This document shows, one piece after another, positions 62,928 to 64,000 of a stretch of 64,000 bases of DNA. Within the stretch, counting starts at the first letter, position 1; each line of letters begins with the position of its first letter. Below the pieces are notes generated by a model. That model had not been told where the DNA came from, searched no databases, and worked only from the letters and a program-made list of their open reading frames with translations. A program made the translations under genes and the position numbers. Origin of the DNA: Paracoccaceae bacterium (GTDB lineage: Bacteria; Pseudomonadota; Alphaproteobacteria; Rhodobacterales; Rhodobacteraceae); assembly GCA_011620265.1 (NCBI GenBank), contig WOZM01000242.1, forward strand, positions 1-64,000. The letters are read 5' to 3'.

Positions 62928-63915
62928 CGGGGGATTTCGTCGCCTCGAAGCCGAGCGTCTCCGGATCGAACTTGTAGTGAGCGCCGCAGAACTGGCAGTC
63001 GGCGGTGACGATGCCGTTTTCCGTCGTCATGTGCGCGATGTCCTTGGCCGAGTAGATCGACAGGCTCTCGCGCACCTTTTCCGGCGAACAGGAGCAGCCG
63101 AACTTGACCGCCTGGGCGTCGAAGACCCGCGGCCCCTCTTCGTGAAAGAGCCGGACCAGAAGGTCGGTCGGGGCGACCTGCGGGCCGATCAGCTCCAGCT
63201 CCTCCACCGTGTCGAGCAGAAGATTGGCGCGCGACCAGTTCTCGCCCGCGTCGCCGTCGAGCATGTCGCCCGCCGCCAGGAGCCCGCCCTCGCCGCTGCC
63301 GCCTTCGGAGGCGACGAAGGGCGAGGCCTTCGGCATGTGTTGCAGCATCACCCCGCCCGCGCGCCAGCGCTCCCCTTCCCCCGCGAGGCGGGAGCGGCCG
63401 AATGACAGCGCGAACCGGGTCGGGAGCTGTTCGGACTGGGCGAAATACGTCTCTGCACAGGCGGAAAGCGAGCCGCCGGAGAGGGGAGTGATCCCCTGAT
63501 AGGGCGTGGTTCCGGCGCCCTGATCGAGCAGGAGCGCGAAATAGCCCTTTCCGATCTGGCCAAAGCCCGCCGCCGCCGGGTCCAAGCGCTCCGCGTCGTA
63601 AGAGGCCCAGCCGCGGATGCGCGCGGGCTCGCCGTCCTTCACGGGCGCGTAATAGTCGGTCGCGATGATCCGCACCGGGCCGTCGCCTCGGATCTGCAGC
63701 GACAGCTTCCAGCGCAGCTTGATCGTCTGCCCGATCAGCGCCGTCAGCAGCGCGGCCTCGGCCACCAGCGCCTCGACCATGCCGGGATAGCTGTGCTGCA
63801 ACAGGATCCTGTCGAGCACGCCGTCGAGCCGTGCCACCCGGCCGCGGATGTCCGAAAGGTCGAGCTGAAACGGAAGGACGGTATCGTCCCAGGCGATCTG
63901 CGACAATTGTGTCAT
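62914..63915 (-). CDS. hslO: Redox-regulated chaperone Hsp33
   Basis: Hsp33 is a holdase activated by oxidation of its zinc-bound cysteines. The 333-residue protein has the four Cys at the C-terminus: C274, C276 (GCSCSPEK) and C307, C310 (DCQFCG). The N-terminal core (VARLDGVLDRILLQHSYP, then LVAEAALLTALIGQTIKLRWKLSLQ) fits the family. AAGGAAA precedes the ATG at 63915; a longer in-frame start has no support. An RpoH-type promoter sits 40-65 bp upstream. Confidence 0.97.
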   Translation of the reverse strand: MTQLSQIAWDDTVLPFQLDLSDIRGRVARLDGVLDRILLQHSYPGMVEALVAEAALLTALIGQTIKLRWKLSLQIRGDGPVRIIATDYYAPVKDGEPARIRGWASYDAERLDPAAAGFGQIGKGYFALLLDQGAGTTPYQGITPLSGGSLSACAETYFAQSEQLPTRFALSFGRSRLAGEGERWRAGGVMLQHMPKASPFVASEGGSGEGGLLAAGDMLDGDAGENWSRANLLLDTVEELELIGPQVAPTDLLVRLFHEEGPRVFDAQAVKFGCSCSPEKVRESLSIYSAKDIAHMTTENGIVTADCQFCGAHYKFDPETLGFEATKSPDADS

Positions 63916-63953
63916 GGGGTTTCCTTGAGGCTTGAGCCCTGCCATACCGCGAC

Positions 63954-63982
63954 AATATGGGAACGACAACCCGCAGGCCAAG
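63954..63982 (-). promoter_or_regulatory. RpoH promoter of hslO
   Basis: CTTG (63982-63979) and CCATATT (63960-63954), with an 18-base spacer on the minus strand, mirror the dnaK promoter in this window. The ATG is about 40 bases further on. Confidence 0.6.
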
Positions 63983-63990
63983 GGACGGCG

Positions 63991-64000
63991 ATGATCAGAC
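63991..64000 (+). CDS. Possible start of a divergent gene cut by the right edge
   Basis: ATGATCAGAC at the edge is preceded by AAGGGA at a good distance. Only three codons are visible, so this is a guess. The -35 of the hslO promoter overlaps its ribosome binding site. Confidence 0.25.

Overview
The window is a G+C-rich, densely packed piece of an alphaproteobacterial chromosome, most likely from Rhodobacterales (Rhodobacteraceae/Paracoccaceae). The reasons are the gene order kdsD-lptC-lptA-lptB-rpoN-hpf-ptsN, a TspO homologue, an NDUFA9-like gene next to uppP and gltD, perfect FnrL-type sites (TTGAT-N4-ATCAA), RpoH promoters of the alphaproteobacterial CTTG/CYTAT type, and remnants of an N-type ATPase. 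The genus cannot be fixed from the sequence. Almost everything is housekeeping; there is no phage, insertion sequence or CRISPR array.

Layout. 1-5230: a truncated secreted protein, gltD, uppP, a broken sulfotransferase, an NDUFA9-like reductase and tRNA-Leu(CAG). 5440-9988: a polyhydroxyalkanoate and acetyl-phosphate block (phaC, a MaoC-phosphotransacylase fusion, ackA) behind an FnrL site. 10034-12472: a second ftsH, also behind an FnrL site, overlapping the collapsed remains of an N-ATPase operon. 12473-13023: no gene. 13024-18953: RNase D, then the KDO/LPS-transport cluster with rpoN, hpf and ptsN. 18956-27995: surface-glycan genes, namely a three-gene operon (GT2-like, GT14-like, sulfotransferase), galE, galU, kdsB, cysQ and a KpsM-like permease with no ATPase partner. 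28113-32997: alkB, dnaK-dnaJ, radC. 33002-40256: an unknown exported protein, secA, parvulin, argJ, mutT and a 45-residue protein. 40317-46343: infB, ylxR, nusA, rimP and tspO, all on the minus strand, with a promoter and terminator-like hairpin before rimP. 46417-53504: a double-CDGSH protein, pip, ubiG, a MarR regulator, a nitrilase-family hydrolase, grxC, comF, a methyltransferase, hemH and a small exported protein. 53650-63915: two L,D-transpeptidases around a CAP lipoprotein, a 23S/tRNA uracil methyltransferase, a pair of ABC exporters, a LysE exporter, cca, a CoA-type Nudix hydrolase and hslO behind an RpoH promoter.

How the genes fit together. One theme is the envelope: KdsD and KdsB make CMP-KDO, LptA/B/C move LPS, UppP recycles the lipid carrier, GalE/GalU make sugar nucleotides, and CysQ can remove the PAP made by the sulfotransferase. 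A second theme is oxygen-responsive metabolism: FnrL sites sit about 72-75 bp before phaC and ftsH. A third is proteostasis under RpoH (dnaK-dnaJ, hslO).

I do not see a clearly undescribed multi-gene system. The most unusual signals are the fossil N-ATPase operon fused to an FnrL-linked ftsH, the leader before rimP-nusA-infB, the sulfated-glycan operon, the lysine-rich N-terminal extension of ArgJ, and several palindromic intergenic elements.
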